From assembly GCF_004212635.1 (NCBI RefSeq), contig NZ_PSRT01000007.1:38407-102406 (forward strand): a stretch of DNA of 64,000 nt, read 5' to 3'. The DNA comes from Bradyrhizobium genosp. SA-3. GTDB lineage: Bacteria > Pseudomonadota > Alphaproteobacteria > Rhizobiales > Xanthobacteraceae. Below the pieces are notes generated by a model. The model worked only from the letters and a program-made list of their open reading frames with translations, did not search any database and was not told the DNA's origin. A program made the position numbers and the translations under genes. Below, piece by piece: positions 36,855-45,695 of the stretch. Numbering within the stretch: the stretch's first letter is position 1; the number at the start of each line of letters is the position of its first letter.

Positions 36855-37010
36855 CCCTTCTCCCCTTGCGGGAGAAGGTGGCGCGAAGCGCCGGATGAGG
36901 GGTATCTCTCCGCGAACTCACAGACAGTTGTACACGCGGAGAGGGACCCCTCACCCGTCTCGCCGCTTGCGCGGCGAGCCACCCTCTCCCGCAAGGGGAG
37001 AGGGTGCAGC
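36855..37010. repeat. intergenic palindromic repeat, family A
   Basis: Arms 'cccttctccccttgcgggagaagg' and 'accctctcccgcaaggggagagggt' are linked by two 'gcgccggatgagggg...cccctcacccgtctcgcc' segments. It fills most of the space between the IorA-type and alpha/beta-hydrolase genes; the rest (36538-36850) is the divergent promoter region with no gene seen. Confidence 0.85.
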
Positions 37011-37048
37011 GTGGTCGCGGTCAGAATGAAGAAGAAAGGGCGGAGACA

Positions 37049-37813
37049 ATGCCAAAGATCAATCGGGACGGCGTCGGGATCTATTACGAAGTCCATGGCG
37101 AGGGGCCGCCATTGCTGCTCACTCACGGCTATTCCTCGACGTCGGCGATGTGGCATGGGCAGGTCGATGCGCTCGCGAAAGACCACAAGCTGATCTTGTG
37201 GGACATGCGCGGCCACGGCCAGTCGGACTATCCGGACGATCCCAACGCCTACAGTGAAGCGCTGACGGTCGGCGACATGGCGGCGATCCTCGATGATGTC
37301 GGTGCGAAGCGCGCCATCATCGGTGGTCTCTCGCTCGGCGGCTACATGTCGCTCGCGTTCTATCGCGCGCATCCACAGCGAGCTCGCGCGTTGCTGATCA
37401 TCGACACCGGCCCCGGTTTCAAGAAGGACGACGCCCGCGAAGCCTGGAACGCGCGGGCGCTCGCCACCGCCGATCGGCTGGATCGCGAAGGCCTCGACGT
37501 CTTGAAATCAGCAACGCGCGAGCGCGCCAGCGCCAGCCATCGCAACGCCAGAGGGCTGGCGCTTGCGGCGCGCGGCATGCTGACTCAGCGCGATGCGCGC
37601 GTGATCGAGCTGTTGCCCGAGATCAAGGTGCCGTCGCTGATCGTGGTCGGCGCCGACGACACCCCGTTCCTGGCGGCGTCCGACTACATGGCCGCAAAGA
37701 TCCCCGGCGCACAAAAGGTCGTGATCCTCGCCGCCGGACACGCCGTCAACATCGATCAGCCCAAGGCTTTTGTTGACGCGGTCGAGCCTTTCCTGAAGAA
37801 CTTGCCGGGATAG
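37049..37813 (+). CDS. alpha/beta-fold hydrolase
   Basis: 254 residues. Catalytic triad candidates are Ser in IIGGLSLGGYM (nucleophile elbow), Asp in VVGADDTPFLA and His in LAAGHAVNIDQP. The oxyanion segment is LLTHGYSSTSAMW. Resembles 3-oxoadipate enol-lactonase/esterase-type hydrolases. ATG at 37049 follows CGGAGAC; the longer in-frame start lies in a repeat. Substrate unknown. Confidence 0.87.
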   Translation: MPKINRDGVGIYYEVHGEGPPLLLTHGYSSTSAMWHGQVDALAKDHKLILWDMRGHGQSDYPDDPNAYSEALTVGDMAAILDDVGAKRAIIGGLSLGGYMSLAFYRAHPQRARALLIIDTGPGFKKDDAREAWNARALATADRLDREGLDVLKSATRERASASHRNARGLALAARGMLTQRDARVIELLPEIKVPSLIVVGADDTPFLAASDYMAAKIPGAQKVVILAAGHAVNIDQPKAFVDAVEPFLKNLPG

Positions 37814-37837
37814 GCCGATCAAGCAAGGACGTAGGCG

Positions 37838-38173
37838 ATGAAGCTGATGATGCTGGCTGCTGGCATGATGTTGCTATCGATGTCTGCGCAGGCCGAGCCG
37901 TTCGACACCATGCCGCCGCGCCGGCCCTTCGTCGCGACCTTGTCGAACAACACGCCGCTCGCCTTCGGCATGGATGCTGAGCAGACCGCGCGCGCGCTCG
38001 GGCAGCCCCTGCAATATGTGCGAGGACGTCCCGGCAACGAGATCTACCTCGCTTTGCGCAACATCGGCGGCAGCGGCTTGATCCCCTACCGCCACCGCCT
38101 GTTCCTGCAATTCCGCCATGGACGATTGGCAGGATGGAAAGAGGATTACGGCGAGAACTGGATGTGGGAGTGA
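37838..38173 (+). CDS. small secreted hypothetical protein
   Basis: 111 residues. MKLMMLAAGMMLLSMSAQA is a clear signal peptide, leaving a mature protein of about 92 residues beginning EPFDTMPPRRPF. It ends in the aromatic tail GWKEDYGENWMWE. No known domain is recognised. It starts 24 bases after the hydrolase stop and could be co-transcribed with it. Confidence 0.7.
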   Translation: MKLMMLAAGMMLLSMSAQAEPFDTMPPRRPFVATLSNNTPLAFGMDAEQTARALGQPLQYVRGRPGNEIYLALRNIGGSGLIPYRHRLFLQFRHGRLAGWKEDYGENWMWE

Positions 38174-38200
38174 GAGCGGTTGTGCGCCGACAATTCCGGA

Positions 38201-38286
38201 TCGTCATGGCCGGGCTTGTCCCGGCCATCCACGTTCTTCCGCGCTGAGACAAGACGTGGATGCCCGGGACAAGCCCGGGCATGACG
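38201..38286. repeat. intergenic palindromic repeat, family D
   Basis: Arms 'gtcatggccgggcttgtcccggccatccacg' and 'acgtggatgcccgggacaagcccgggcatgac' are inverted; nearly identical to 33582-33669. Confidence 0.85.
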
Positions 38287-38342
38287 AGTTTGTGGAGCAA
38301 TCCGAACTCTCAATCAATGATCAACCAACAAGGACAACCCGC

Positions 38343-39017
38343 GTGGGACAAGACATCAAACTGACGGCTTCGGACAATTTCCAGCTGGGCGCCTATCGCG
38401 CCGATCCCGCAGGCAGCGCGAAGGGCGCGGTGGTGGTGATCCAGGAGATCTTTGGGGTCAATCACCACATCCGCTCGGTCTGCGACCGTCTCGCAGGAGA
38501 AGGCTATGCCGCGATCGCGCCGTCGATCTTCGACCGCACGTCACCGAACTTCCAGTCGGGCTATTCGCCCGACGAGATCGCGGAGGCGCGCAAATTCGTC
38601 GCCAACCCGGACTGGGCCGCGATGCTGCGCGACGTCCAGGCGGCGATCGACGCGGCCAGAAGCGTCGGCCCCGTCGGCATCATCGGCTTTTGCCTTGGCG
38701 GCAGCGTCGCCTTCGTTGCGGCGACGCGGCTGTCGGGGCTGAAGGCCGCGATCGGCTATTACGGCGGCGCGGTGGTGCGCTTTGCGGACGAGACGCCGAA
38801 GGTGCCGACGCAGCTGCATTTCGGCGAGAAGGATGCCGGCATTCCCCTGACCGACGTCGAGACCATCAAGACGAAGCGGCCCGATGTGGAGGTCTTCGTC
38901 TATCCGGGCGCGCAGCACGGCTTCCATTGCGACGAGCGGGCGAGCTACGACAAGACCAGCGCCGACATCGCCTGGCCGCGCAGCATGGCATTTTTCGCGA
39001 AGCATTTGACGAAGTAG
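38343..39017 (+). CDS. dienelactone hydrolase family protein
   Basis: 224 residues, a complete dienelactone-hydrolase fold: Cys nucleophile in GIIGFCLGGSVAF, Asp in FGEKDAGIP and His in PGAQHGFHCDER, with the active-site Glu in IQEIFGVNHHI. Family members open dienelactones in chloroaromatic breakdown, but many have other ester substrates. GTG at 38343 gives VGQDIKLTASDNFQLGAY; AAGGA lies 8 bases upstream. The longer in-frame start runs through a palindromic repeat and is rejected. Confidence 0.9.
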   Translation: MGQDIKLTASDNFQLGAYRADPAGSAKGAVVVIQEIFGVNHHIRSVCDRLAGEGYAAIAPSIFDRTSPNFQSGYSPDEIAEARKFVANPDWAAMLRDVQAAIDAARSVGPVGIIGFCLGGSVAFVAATRLSGLKAAIGYYGGAVVRFADETPKVPTQLHFGEKDAGIPLTDVETIKTKRPDVEVFVYPGAQHGFHCDERASYDKTSADIAWPRSMAFFAKHLTK

Positions 39018-39031
39018 CGGCGACTTGCCGC

Positions 39032-39143
39032 CGTCATTCCGGGATGCGCCGCGAAGCGGTGCAGGCCCGGAATCCATTGGGCGTCAGAGCTAGCGGGTCG
39101 ATGGATTCCGGGTTCGCGACTTCGTCGCGCCCCGGAATGACGG
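39032..39143. repeat. intergenic palindromic repeat, family B
   Basis: Outer arms 'cgtcattccggg' and 'cccggaatgacg', inner arms 'ggcccggaatccat' and 'atggattccgggtt'. Close to 39766-39890. Confidence 0.85.
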
Positions 39144-39245
39144 GAAGAGAGCGCTGCGCCACTCCTCAAGCAGAAATCGGGTGGCTGCAGCACGGCGCGC
39201 GGCGATAGAGCTGGTGGAGCAAGCAACTCGCGCCGGAGCTTCGTC

Positions 39246-39728
39246 ATGCAGCAAGCCATCACGCACCTCGTCCTCCGCAATCCGTTCGGAACCATGGACG
39301 TTCCCTCCCCTGACGATTCCGAGGTGAGGGACTATGCCGCAACGGCATCGCTGTCCGGCGATGCAGCCGACGTCAACGCGGCGGCGTGGGCATCCGTCGC
39401 TTCGCCCTCTGATCCGCTCGAAGGCTGGTGGCAGAGCCGCTGGAACGGGGGCGCCGATCCGACCATTGTTGGCGACACGCCGGACAGATGGAAACAGGGG
39501 CGCGCGGAAATCCGCCTCGCGGGAAACCGCATCTATCTGCGCTTCGACTGGGACAATGGCCGCCGGCACGGGCTGATCGACGCGGCGCGCGAGGGCGCCG
39601 ATCGCCTAGTCGGCAAGTACATCAACCTGACCACGCCGGCGATCACACGGCCATGGGTCGGGCGCGTGGTGGATGCCACACGGATCGATGGATGTTTTCC
39701 GAACGGGCGGCTGGATTTTCGAAGGTAG
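39246..39728 (+). CDS. hypothetical protein
   Basis: 160 residues, soluble, with no signal or membrane helix. The central part, DPLEGWWQSRWNGGADPTIVGDTPDRWKQGRAEIRLAGNRIYLRFDWDNGRRHGLIDA, looks like a folded beta-rich domain. The C-terminal part (WVGRVVDATRIDGCFPNGRLDFRR) is also conserved-looking. Start at ATG 39246 is the first in frame; a weak ribosome site leaves some doubt. Function not recognised; it is flanked by two family B repeats. Confidence 0.6.
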   Translation: MQQAITHLVLRNPFGTMDVPSPDDSEVRDYAATASLSGDAADVNAAAWASVASPSDPLEGWWQSRWNGGADPTIVGDTPDRWKQGRAEIRLAGNRIYLRFDWDNGRRHGLIDAAREGADRLVGKYINLTTPAITRPWVGRVVDATRIDGCFPNGRLDFRR

Positions 39729-39765
39729 ATCGCGGGCGGAGAAAAATCGTCGATACGACCTAAGC

Positions 39766-39890
39766 TGTCATTCCGGGACGCGCGTAGCGCGGGCCCGGAA
39801 TCCATCGGGCCGCGGGGTCTGCGGTGGAATGGATTCTCTGATGCGCAATTGCGCATCATAGCTCGCGCTTACGCGCGCCCCGGAATGACG
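39766..39890. repeat. intergenic palindromic repeat, family B
   Basis: Outer arms 'tgtcattccgggacgcgcgtagcgcg' and 'acgcgcgccccggaatgac'; the centre holds 'gatgcgcaattgcgcatc', a perfect 18-bp palindrome. Confidence 0.85.
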
Positions 39891-39913
39891 AGGGGAGAAA
39901 GTTGGGCTGAAGC

Positions 39914-40660
39914 CTAGAACCAGCGCTCGCCGACGAACACGGTGTCGCCCGGCGCCAGCGGCGTGCCGAGGGGGACGACCGCGCGCATCGCGCCGCCGGC
40001 TTCGGTGTGCGTGACTGTGACGACGTCGCGCTTGGCGCGGGGCGAGAAGCCGCCGGCGATGGCGACCGCGCTTTCGACCGTCATGTTCGGCACGTAAGGA
40101 TATTGCCCTGGCGCGAGAACCTCGCCGAGAATGAAGAACGGGCGGTAGGCCTCGATCTCGACGGCGACCGAGGGCTCGCGGATATAGCCGTTGCGCAGGC
40201 GTGCGGCGATTTCGCCGGCGAGGCCCGCCGTGGTGCGGCCGCGCGCGGGCACCGCACCGATCAGCGGCATGGTGATGGAGCCGCCCGCGTCGATCGCATA
40301 GCTGTTGGTGAGACCTTCCTGGCCGTAGACCACGACGCGAAGCCTGTCGCCGGCGTCGAGATGATAGGAAGAGTCATAGCGCACCGGCGCCGCCATTGGC
40401 GCGGCGTAGCCGACCGGCATGGGCGCGGGCGAAGAGGCAAAGGAATTGCGCAGCGCGCCGATGGCGCCGCCACCTTCGGCAACCACGACCGGCTGCGGCG
40501 CGCTGTAGGGCTGACCATAGGCCATGGAGTCGAGATCGGGGCGCGGCGGCATCACCGCGACGGGGCCGGCGGTCTGCATGCAGCCGCCAAGGGCAAGCGC
40601 GGCGGACGCTGCCAGGGACGCTGCCAAGATCGACCATCGAAACGCGCGTGCAACCGGCAC
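39914..40660 (-). CDS. polysaccharide export lipoprotein (Wza/poly_export type)
   Basis: 248 residues. A lipoprotein signal ends in ALALGGC (lipobox Cys near residue 27). After a Pro/Ala-rich linker comes the poly-export domain (about 95-175: YHLDAGDRLRVVVYGQEGLTNSYAIDAGGSITMPLIGAVPARG) and an SLBB-like domain (FFILGEVLAPGQYPYVPNMTVESAVAIAGGFSPRAKRDVV). Wza-family proteins form outer-membrane pores for capsule or exopolysaccharide. No other polysaccharide genes are adjacent. The start is GTG at 40660. Confidence 0.88.
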   Translation of the reverse strand: MPVARAFRWSILAASLAASAALALGGCMQTAGPVAVMPPRPDLDSMAYGQPYSAPQPVVVAEGGGAIGALRNSFASSPAPMPVGYAAPMAAPVRYDSSYHLDAGDRLRVVVYGQEGLTNSYAIDAGGSITMPLIGAVPARGRTTAGLAGEIAARLRNGYIREPSVAVEIEAYRPFFILGEVLAPGQYPYVPNMTVESAVAIAGGFSPRAKRDVVTVTHTEAGGAMRAVVPLGTPLAPGDTVFVGERWF

Positions 40661-40765
40661 CGGACCTATCCCTCGAAACGAGATGGCTCCAGTCTTGCAC
40701 CGGTTATGGTTAATAAAGCGTTGAGGGGGTGTTCGGCGCGACGCTGCAGCAACGAACGCGGCGCG

Positions 40766-40898
40766 CTCCCTTTGCCGCGTGCGGGAGAGGGTCGGGGTGA
40801 GGGTGTCTCCACAGAGGGATTCCCAACGCGGAAAGAACCCTCACCCGCATTGCATCTGCGATGCAATGCGACCTCTCCCGCAAGCAAGCGGGAGAGGT
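40766..40898. repeat. intergenic palindromic repeat, family A
   Basis: Arms around 'ccctttgccgcgtgcgggagaggg' and 'cctctcccgcaagcaagcgggagagg'; the middle has the link 'aaccctcacccgcattgcatctgcgatgcaatgcg' with its own palindrome. Confidence 0.8.
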
Positions 40899-40918
40899 GC
40901 AGCGAGCCCGGAGCTCGC

Positions 40919-41575
40919 TTACGCGCTCACACCAACCCCGATCGGGCAAGACACGCCGGTGCCGCCGAGGCCGCAATAGCCGGCGGGATTCTTCGCCAGA
41001 TATTGCTGATGGTAGTCCTCGGCGAAATAGAATTCGCCGGCAGGCGCGATCTCGGTGGTGATGGCACCGATCGCTTTTGCGGCGAGCGCCTTCTGATAGA
41101 GCGTTTTCGATTCCTCGGCGGCCTTTTTCTGCGCGTCGCTGAAGGTGTAGACCGCGCTGCGGTACTGCGTGCCGACGTCGTTGCCCTGGCGCATGCCCTG
41201 CGTCGGGTTGTGGCTCTCCCAGAACGTCTTCAAGAGCCTCTCGTAGGAGATCTTGTTCGGATCGAACACGACCAGCACCACTTCGGTATGGGCGGTGCGG
41301 CCCGAGCAGACCTCTTCATAGGTCGGGTTCGGCGTGTGACCGCCGGCATAGCCGACCGCGGTCACATAGACGCCGTCGCCGAGCTCCCAGAACTTGCGCT
41401 CGGCGCCCCAGAAGCAGCCGAGGCCGAACACCGCCTGCTCGAGACCGGCGGGATAAGGCGGCTGCAGCTTCGCGCCGTTGACGAAATGCGTGGTTGCGGT
41501 CGGGATGGCTTGCGCACGGCCCGGCAGCGCCTCAGTTGCGCTCGGCAATGCGGTGGTCTTGCGCATGAACAGCAT
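40919..41575 (-). CDS. msrA: peptide-methionine (S)-S-oxide reductase
   Basis: Repairs methionine-S-sulfoxide in proteins; 218 residues. The catalytic Cys is in [16 protein letters not shown] near residue 55. The conserved block [26 protein letters not shown] follows, and a recycling Cys pair candidate is in [14 protein letters not shown] at the C-terminus. ATG at 41575 follows GGAGACC. The N-terminal 45-residue extension before the catalytic Cys is typical of the longer MsrA form. Monocistronic. Confidence 0.95.
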   Translation of the reverse strand: MLFMRKTTALPSATEALPGRAQAIPTATTHFVNGAKLQPPYPAGLEQAVFGLGCFWGAERKFWELGDGVYVTAVGYAGGHTPNPTYEEVCSGRTAHTEVVLVVFDPNKISYERLLKTFWESHNPTQGMRQGNDVGTQYRSAVYTFSDAQKKAAEESKTLYQKALAAKAIGAITTEIAPAGEFYFAEDYHQQYLAKNPAGYCGLGGTGVSCPIGVGVSA

Positions 41576-41710
41576 GATTGGGTCTCCGAAACGAGCTGTC
41601 CGTCGCGTGAGCGAACTCAAGAGCTCGAGCGCTCAGGCGGCGTGCTCGCGATCTGGTGGGAATATAGGCATTACGCGGCAAACGGCAGACCTGTTACGCC
41701 GCCCCGAAGC

Positions 41711-42028
41711 TCAATCCCGGGAATAGCCGATCAGCGGTTTGCGCGGGCGGAACAGGATCATCAGCAAAATGCCGAGAATGCCGAGGACGGCGAAGACCGG
41801 CTGATCCAGCACCAGGCGGATCACCGAAGTCCAGAGCCACGGCGCCTTGGCCTCGACCCAGGTCCGGAACGCGGTCTGGCTGGCCTGATTGATGTCGTTC
41901 CAGAACTGGCCGAACCGGGTGAATTTGAGGGTCTGGTCGGCCACCCAGCGGGCGCCGTCATAGACCATGAAGATGAACCCGCCGGCGAGCAGCAACAGCC
42001 CAATCAGTCGGAAAAAGCCGCGGATCAT
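41711..42028 (-). CDS. small membrane protein of unknown function
   Basis: 105 residues with two hydrophobic helices: FFRLIGLLLLAGGFIFMVYDG at the N-terminus and PVFAVLGILGILLMILF near the C-terminus. Between them is a soluble stretch with Trp residues (FWNDINQASQTAFRTWVEAKAPWLWTSV). Basic tail FRPRKPLIGYSRD. No family I can name confidently. ATG at 42028 is the first in frame. Confidence 0.7.
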   Translation of the reverse strand: MIRGFFRLIGLLLLAGGFIFMVYDGARWVADQTLKFTRFGQFWNDINQASQTAFRTWVEAKAPWLWTSVIRLVLDQPVFAVLGILGILLMILFRPRKPLIGYSRD

Positions 42029-42388
42029 GCCTCACCTGCCATGGTCGTCCGATCGGACGACCCTCCGGAATGTTGCCAGCCAATAGCCGGGCGACGGCAG
42101 AAATTCAACCTCTTCAGGGCGTTACCGCCCGCCTCCGGCCGTTCGAGGCCGGCTTTCCAGCCTCCGAAAGCGTTGACGGTGCCAAAGACCCTCTCTATAA
42201 GGGCGCCAACTGGCGGTGGGCGCAATCCTGCCGCCGCTGTTCTTTGAGCAGTTGCAGGCTCTTTGAGGCCTCATGTTCCCGGGACAGCCCAGCAACCGAA
42301 CACCCTAAATCCGAGCGTCGATTCAGCGGTCAAGCAGCCGGCGCTACCCGACCAAGACGCGACCGGTACCGCAAAGGACATTGAGACC

Positions 42389-42655
42389 ATGGCCAATACC
42401 ACTTCCGCCAAGAAAGCGACGCGCAAGATCGCCCGCCGCACCGCCGTCAACAAGTCGCGCCGCACCCAGATGCGCGGCGCCGTGCGCACCGTCGAGGAAG
42501 CCATCAAGACCGGCGATCGCGCCGCCGCCGTCAAGGCGCTGGCGAATGCCGAGCCGGCCTTGATGCGTGCCGCCCAGCGCAACATCATTCACAAGAACAA
42601 CGCCAGCCGCAAAGTCTCGCGCCTCACCGCGCAGATCGCCAAGCTCGCGAAGTAA
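42389..42655 (+). CDS. rpsT: 30S ribosomal protein S20
   Basis: Primary 16S rRNA-binding protein, 88 residues: [29 protein letters not shown], then an alanine-rich helix and a C-terminal [23 protein letters not shown], all typical. ATG at 42389 starts at the universal MANT. Longer frames upstream are untranslated leader. A strong terminator follows at 42697-42722, so rpsT is monocistronic. Its position immediately before the dnaA region matches the order I recall for Rhodopseudomonas and Bradyrhizobium. Confidence 0.97.
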   Translation: MANTTSAKKATRKIARRTAVNKSRRTQMRGAVRTVEEAIKTGDRAAAVKALANAEPALMRAAQRNIIHKNNASRKVSRLTAQIAKLAK

Positions 42656-42696
42656 TCTCGCACATCCGATCGGTCGATCCGATCGGCGCGCCAAAC

Positions 42697-42722
42697 AGCC
42701 CGGCATCGCGCCGGGCTTTTTT
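42697..42722 (+). terminator. intrinsic terminator of rpsT
   Basis: AGCCCGGC (42697-42704), loop ATCGC, GCCGGGCT (42710-42717), then T6. It starts 42 bases after the rpsT stop. Confidence 0.92.
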
Positions 42723-42723
42723 G

Positions 42724-43300
42724 TTGGCTGTCATATTCACGCAAGCCGTCACGGCACGATCCAATCTTCGGATTGGAAGATCTGCATCGTCTGCGCTATT
42801 CTTCGTTCCGTAATTTTACTGCCGAAATTTTGCAACAGCGGAAACTTTCACCGCGTTGCAAAAACCCCTGTGCTGCGGGCTCGAATTGAATCGGCGGGCG
42901 ACGAACGCTCTGCACACCGTAGATTCACAGGAGCGTGTCTCGGCGTGGAGTTACCCTGCAAAACGAGTCTCGAAAAGCGATGACTCAATAATCACTTATC
43001 AACATAGCAGCGAGAAGCATTTGGAAAATTCGCTCGCGCGTCGGGTGCGTGACGAATTTTTAAAAGTTTTTTGGCGTAGGCGGAGAATTGTCACACGAGG
43101 CGCGGCATTTTCGATTCTGTGCACGAATCCAAAAACTTGCTTCGGAGCCTGTGAACAACTCGCGCGCGCGTTAACGCAGATCAAGTTTTTTGGTGCCTCA
43201 AGTGTGAATCAATTTCGTTGCGAGTCTTTCCGCTTAGTGTATTCCTTAAGTCGTTCGCGGCGCCCACGATCTTGAGACCAGCGCGGTTTTGGAAACGGGG
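42724..43300. other. candidate chromosomal origin / dnaA control region
   Basis: AT-richer than all flanking DNA, with 'gaatttttaaaagttttttgg' near 43053-43073 as a possible unwinding element. DnaA-box-like sites: TTATCAACA at 42996-43004 (one mismatch from TTATCCACA), TGTGAACAA at 43150-43158 and TGTGAATCA at 43204-43212 (the latter, reversed, is one mismatch from TGATCCACA). Eight GANTC sites (CcrM type) lie at 42888, 42922, 42965, 42982, 43113, 43125, 43206 and 43222. No open frame looks coding. Origin function is inferred from position and motifs. Confidence 0.45.
42828..42863. repeat. large interrupted palindrome in the rpsT-dnaA region
   Basis: TTTTGCAAC-A-GCGG (42828-42841), 9-nt loop, CCGC-GTTGCAAAA (42851-42863). 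13 paired bases with one bulged A. It is not followed by a T-tract in either direction that would make a standard terminator. Confidence 0.7.
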
Positions 43301-43608
43301 CGAGCGTGCAAATCGGCGGCGGTGTGCACGTAGGCGACGCTTCAACAAGCGATTGTCGGTTCGAAACCCATAGCAATATGGGAATGGTAGCTCTTTGTCT
43401 GAATGTCTCCAAGCGGGATCTCAACTGCCCCGCTCGCGCCAGGCGCAAATGAGAGACGTCGTAAAGCTACCCCGATAGGCGCGTTGGCGAAGCCGAACGA
43501 ACGGCGAGTACAGACGGGCAGGGCATCCGCGACTGGGGCTTTCAGGGGCGGCTGTCTTTCACACGCAGGACCTTGTCGTGAGCAATCACGGCGGGACGGG
43601 GAGGTATC
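43301..43608. other. intergenic DNA between origin candidate and small ORF
   Basis: No gene seen. It contains a perfect hairpin with a GNRA loop, CCCATA-GCAA-TATGGG at 43367-43382. It may be leader RNA or the dnaA promoter region. Confidence 0.4.
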
Positions 43609-43722
43609 ATGTCCTACGGATTCAACGCGGTATTGACACAGTTTCGTTCTTTCGACGATGCCGTCTCCGATCCGTCAAGCGACCAGCCTCCGACGTGTGA
43701 GGGTGCACAGAGTACGCGCTGA
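43609..43722 (+). CDS. possible 37-residue small protein or leader peptide upstream of dnaA
   Basis: ATG at 43609 is preceded by GGGGAGG at a spacing of 5 bases, a near-ideal ribosome site and stronger than that of dnaA itself. The frame reads MSYGFNAVLTQFRSFDD, then a Ser/Pro-rich acidic tail ending GAQSTR. No family known. It lies between the origin candidate and dnaA, 175 bases before the dnaA start. It could be a leader peptide or a chance open frame. Confidence 0.35.
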   Translation: MSYGFNAVLTQFRSFDDAVSDPSSDQPPTCEGAQSTR

Positions 43723-43897
43723 CCTCGCGACCCCTCCATCTCCGACATCGCCGATCTGACCCGCGGCGTTTCCGCCGAACGGTCGAGCCATGTCTGATGA
43801 TGGACTCGCTTGAGGTCGCGCCATCCCAGGGATTTCGGCAGGACCCCTGCATGGCGCTCACAACGCAACCTTATCTCTCAAGAGAAGTTTTCTGACG

Positions 43898-45307
43898 ATG
43901 ACAATGGAACAGGATCGCTGGTCACGCGTGAAGGGTCGGCTGCGCTCGAGCGTTGGCGAAGACGTTTACACGAGCTGGTTTGCGCGCATGGATCTGGAAG
44001 GCGTGCAGGACGAGAGCGTGCGGCTCTCGGTGCCGACCCGCTTCCTGAAGAGCTGGATTCAGGCCCATTACGCCGAGCGCGTGCTGTCGTGCTGGCAAGC
44101 CGAAATGCCGGAAGTGCATCGTATCGATCTCACGGTCCGCTCGGCGGTGCGCCCGGTCGCGCAGCCGAAGGAAGCGCCCGCCCCGGTCGAGGCGCGCCGC
44201 GCGCCGACCCCGGAGCTGCGCTCGACCGCGACCGCACCGGTCTCGGCCAATCACGACGCGCTCGGCGGCTCGCCGCTCGATCCGCGCCTGACCTTCGCGA
44301 GCTTCGTCGTCGGCCGCTCCAATACGCTGGCGCATGCGGCCGCGCGCCAGGTCGCCGAAGGACGCCGCGGCGACCCCGTGATGTTCAACCCGCTCTACAT
44401 CCATGCCGGCGTCGGCCTCGGCAAGACGCATCTGCTCCAGGCGGTGACCTGGGCCGGCAATTCCGGCAACGAGCGCAAGGTGCTGTATCTCACCGCGGAA
44501 AAATTCATGTACGGCTTCGTCGCCGCGCTGAAGACGCAGACGGCGCTCGCCTTCAAGGAAGCGCTGCGCGGCATCGACGTGCTCGTCATCGACGATCTCC
44601 AGTTCCTGCAGGGCAAGTCGACCCAGGCCGAGTTCTGTCACACCCTGAACGCGCTGATCGACGCCGGCCGCCAGGTCGTGATCGCAGCCGACCGTCCGCC
44701 GTCCGATCTCGAGAGCCTGGACGATCGCGTCCGCTCGCGGCTCGCCGGCGGCCTCGTGGTCGAGATGGGCTCGCTCGGCGAGGAGCTGCGGCACGGCATT
44801 CTCAAGTCGCGCGTCGCCGCGGCCCGTGCTCATCATGCGACGTTCGAGGTGCCCGAGGAGGTGCTGCATTATCTGGCGCGCACCATCACCCACAACGGCC
44901 GCGACCTCGAAGGCGCGATCAACCGTCTGCTCGCGCACTCGAAACTCAACAACCGGCCGGTGACGCTGGAGATGGCCGAGCACGAGGTGCGCGACCTGGT
45001 CCGGCCGCAGGAGCCCAAGCGGATCAAGATCGAGGACATCCAGCGCGTGGTGGCGCGGCAGTATAACGTCAGCCGCTCCGATCTGTTGTCCTCGCGCCGC
45101 ACCGCCAACGTGGTCCGCCCGCGGCAGGTGGCGATGTATCTCGCCAAGACGCTGACCCTGCGCTCGCTGCCCGAGATCGGCCGCCGCTTCGGCGGACGCG
45201 ACCACACCACGGTGCTGCACGCCGTGCGCAAGATCGAGGCCCTGGTCTCCAAGGACACCGCGCTGTCCGAGGAAGTGGAGTCGCTGAAGCGCCAGCTTCA
45301 GGAATAA
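43898..45307 (+). CDS. dnaA: chromosomal replication initiator protein DnaA
   Basis: Binds DnaA boxes and unwinds the origin; 469 residues. Domain I is about 1-85 ([24 protein letters not shown]), followed by a proline-rich domain II to about 120. AAA+ domain III has Walker [10 protein letters not shown] near residue 171 and Walker [13 protein letters not shown] near 228. Domain IV carries the DnaA signature [20 protein letters not shown] near the C-terminus. ATG at 43898 (MTMEQDRW) is chosen; ATG at 43904 is the alternative. It is preceded by about 1.2 kb of non-coding DNA and followed by dnaN, recF and gyrB in the same direction. Confidence 0.97.
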   Translation: MTMEQDRWSRVKGRLRSSVGEDVYTSWFARMDLEGVQDESVRLSVPTRFLKSWIQAHYAERVLSCWQAEMPEVHRIDLTVRSAVRPVAQPKEAPAPVEARRAPTPELRSTATAPVSANHDALGGSPLDPRLTFASFVVGRSNTLAHAAARQVAEGRRGDPVMFNPLYIHAGVGLGKTHLLQAVTWAGNSGNERKVLYLTAEKFMYGFVAALKTQTALAFKEALRGIDVLVIDDLQFLQGKSTQAEFCHTLNALIDAGRQVVIAADRPPSDLESLDDRVRSRLAGGLVVEMGSLGEELRHGILKSRVAAARAHHATFEVPEEVLHYLARTITHNGRDLEGAINRLLAHSKLNNRPVTLEMAEHEVRDLVRPQEPKRIKIEDIQRVVARQYNVSRSDLLSSRRTANVVRPRQVAMYLAKTLTLRSLPEIGRRFGGRDHTTVLHAVRKIEALVSKDTALSEEVESLKRQLQE

Positions 45308-45321
45308 ACGCCTATTTCTTT

Positions 45322-45469
45322 CACCTCTCCCCGCTTGTGGGGAGAGGTCGGAATGCGCGCGCAGCGCGGATTCCGGGTGAGGGGGGGACCCTCGGCGTGT
45401 CCAACTCTCACCTCCCCTGCCGAGACCCCCCTCACCCCAACCCTCTCCCCGCAAGCGGGGCGAGGGAGC
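45322..45469. repeat. intergenic palindromic repeat, family A
   Basis: Arms 'cacctctccccgcttgtggggagaggt' and 'accctctccccgcaagcggggcgagggag' with a 'ggattccgggtgaggggg' link. The remaining bases before dnaN (45470-45695) hold its presumed promoter; no gene seen. Confidence 0.85.
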
Positions 45470-45695
45470 ATACCTATGCCTGGGCGGCGGCCTTCGTTTG
45501 GGCGGTAAATCGTGGGGAACTGCCTCCGATCCCTTGAATCCGGGGGCCATCCGCGCCACCTTGCGCGACCCTGACAGCTTTGGTCATATCGGCAGGAATG
45601 ATCCGGCTTTCCGGGGTCTTCGGTGCCGTGGCGCGCGTCCCGCCGCCCGGCCTTCTCAACGCTGTGTTTTCCTTGGGGATCGGGCGAGTAGTGCA

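Noticed and set aside
40007..42247. 746-codon plus-strand open frame
   Set aside because: Runs antisense through the export lipoprotein, a repeat, msrA and a small membrane-protein gene; an artefact of GC bias.
42828..42863. Palindrome read as a second rpsT terminator
   Set aside because: rpsT already has a strong terminator at 42697-42722, and no clean T-tract follows this stem.
43922..45559. 545-codon minus-strand open frame
   Set aside because: Antisense shadow of dnaA.
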